Positions 63,311 to 64,000 of a stretch of 64,000 nt of DNA are shown one piece after another (position 1 is the first letter of the stretch; each line of letters begins with the position of its first letter). The position numbers and the translations under genes were made by a program. Under the pieces are notes generated by a model. It saw only the letters and a program-made list of their open reading frames with translations, was not told the origin of the DNA and made no database searches. Source of the stretch: Candidatus Bathyarchaeota archaeon (GTDB taxonomy: Archaea; Thermoproteota; Bathyarchaeia; Bathyarchaeales; Bathycorpusculaceae); contig JACAEK010000013.1 in assembly GCA_013388895.1 (NCBI GenBank), positions 46,908 through 110,907 on the forward strand. Direction: 5' to 3'.

Positions 63311-63670
63311 ATGGTCGGGATGGATTCTTTTGACATTATGATGGTAGCTTTGAAATTCAATGAGAAAATTAACGAGCGGAATCTGGAAGGTTAAGCAGAT
63401 TTGATGTCTGATGATCACGCGTTCATAGACGACTCTGGAGAAATCACTAAAGGCAAAAGTGTCATGAAAGAAGATTGGAGAAAATTCTTTGAGGATTATC
63501 CTGATTACCGAAACGTATTCACCTCTGTAGTAGTTCAAAATGATGTTGCTGTTATGGTTGGTTGTTCTATCTGTTCCTAAAAACGACTTGACGGTCCAAA
63601 CATGTGGACTGCCAAGGTGCACGGTGGGCGTGTCTCAGAATGGAGAGTATACTGGCTATACCAAAGGTAA
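63311..63670 (+). pseudogene. NTF2/SnoaL-like protein with two in-frame TAA codons
   Basis: One continuous frame reads MMVALKFNEKINERNLEG, TAA (63392-63394), ADLMSDDHAFIDDSGEITKG, DWRKFFEDYPDYRNVFTSVV, VMVGCSICS, TAA (63578-63580), LDGPNMWTAKVHGGRVSEWR and VYWLYQR to TAA 63668-63670. The whole follows the SnoaL-like NTF2 fold of about 115-120 residues. Two stops in one small gene point to true decay. Substrate unknown. Stretch 63671-63848 downstream holds no gene I can support. Confidence 0.75.
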
Positions 63671-63848
63671 GAACAGATTCAAGAATAATCATGCAATCAG
63701 AAGCGCACACATAAAGAAAGCTGTGAATTTAAACGTAACTTGCAGAGTTCAGTGCGGGGGTTAGGTTTAAAACTCGGTTTAAATTCTCGGAATTTTGCTT
63801 TAATAAACCATTATGGGTAGATTGAATTCAAATAGAGACCGAGATGCA

Positions 63849-64000
63849 TTAGTATCTTTTCGCGAGTTTACCTATGCTATATGCTACAAGAGGAGCGCCT
63901 ACTAGTAAAGAGGCAGTATGTAAAATAATGAATAGCGATGCTATGCTATTGTTGTTTGACAATGATGCTTCTTCGAACATATAATTCATATAAGCAGAAG
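63849..64000 (-). CDS. Partial or short membrane ORF at the window edge
   Basis: The stop is at 63849-63851 and the frame stays open to the edge. It reads EEASLSNNNSIASLFIIL, HTASLLVGAPLVAYSIGKLA and KRY: one membrane helix followed by a basic end. ATG codons occur at 63989 and 63980, so it may be a complete 43-46-residue protein, or the C-terminus of a longer gene outside the window. No family recognised. Confidence 0.35.
   Translation of the reverse strand, partial: SAYMNYMFEEASLSNNNSIASLFIILHTASLLVGAPLVAYSIGKLAKRY

Noticed and set aside
1..64000. CRISPR arrays, insertion sequences, phage genes
   Set aside because: No regularly spaced direct repeats, transposase, integrase or capsid-like protein was found in any frame.

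Overview
The window is archaeal chromosome, most likely from a Thermoproteota (TACK) lineage close to Bathyarchaeia. The evidence is the archaeal/eukaryotic-type translation set (eL31, eL38, eL39, eS19, aIF6, PDCD5, Spt5, RNase P Rpp21-type subunit), an archaeosine tRNA-guanine transglycosylase, D-aminoacyl-tRNA deacylase DTD2, a Cren7-like chromatin protein, an intron-containing tRNA and the matching EndA-type splicing endonuclease, together with a complete archaeal CODH/ACS (Cdh) operon. The lineage is inferred from gene content, not from a tree. No plasmid, phage, insertion sequence or CRISPR array was seen. The gene content looks like a core chromosome with a few decaying accessory genes.

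Layout. 0-7.5 kb: Lsm-like protein, PAC2 protein, tgtA, then a plus-strand run of PHP phosphoesterase, beta-CASP nuclease, archaemetzincin and presenilin-type protease; a short cooT gene on the minus strand; a ferredoxin and a stand-alone Lrp ligand domain. 7.6-8.6 kb: a degraded patch (frameshifted GNAT, stop-interrupted Cys-rich ORF). 8.6-17.3 kb: one minus-strand carbon-fixation unit, transcribed cooC, cooC-like, cdhA, cdhB, cdhC, cdhD, cdhE and ending in a strong U-run. 17.4-24 kb: Gfo/Idh/MocA oxidoreductase, eL38, tRNA-Val, dockerin and surface proteins, Cren7-like protein, Lrp regulator, tRNA-Ser with intron, broken GNAT. 24-34.6 kb: energy and acetate block, with membrane H+-pyrophosphatase, P-type Ca2+ ATPase, acetate transporter (SatP), AMP-forming acetyl-CoA synthetase and, facing it, an ADP-forming acyl-CoA synthetase fused to a GNAT acetyltransferase. 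34.7-50.8 kb: AsnRS, cation efflux protein with three C-terminal domains, beta-propeller protein, UbiA lipid prenyltransferase, sugar nucleotidyltransferase, thioredoxin, broken MazG, EndA, PhoU-like, GlyRS, DUF917, inositol-1-phosphate synthase, PGI/PMI, broken SPOUT methyltransferase, and a second GxGD-type membrane protein. 50.8-63 kb: glutaminyl cyclase, the secE-spt5-L11-L1-L10-L12 operon, dtdA, a methyltransferase, a GNAT, an odd carbamoyltransferase, and the rnp4-yhbY-S19e-PDCD5-L39e-L31e-aIF6-L18a-prefoldin-ftsY operon. The right edge holds an NTF2-like pseudogene and a partial membrane ORF.

How the genes fit together: CODH/ACS makes or cleaves acetyl-CoA; CooC, CooC-like and CooT would load nickel. 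The acetate block (SatP, Acs, ADP-forming synthetase-GNAT) interconverts acetate and acetyl-CoA, and satP and acs carry near-identical promoter boxes. The pyrophosphatase could recover energy from the PPi released by Acs. Genes absent from an ordinary ORF scan but readable in the sequence are cooT, secE, rpl39e, two short ORFs and the edge ORF. Six loci carry reading-frame lesions, which is many for 64 kb and could be either genuine decay or assembly error.
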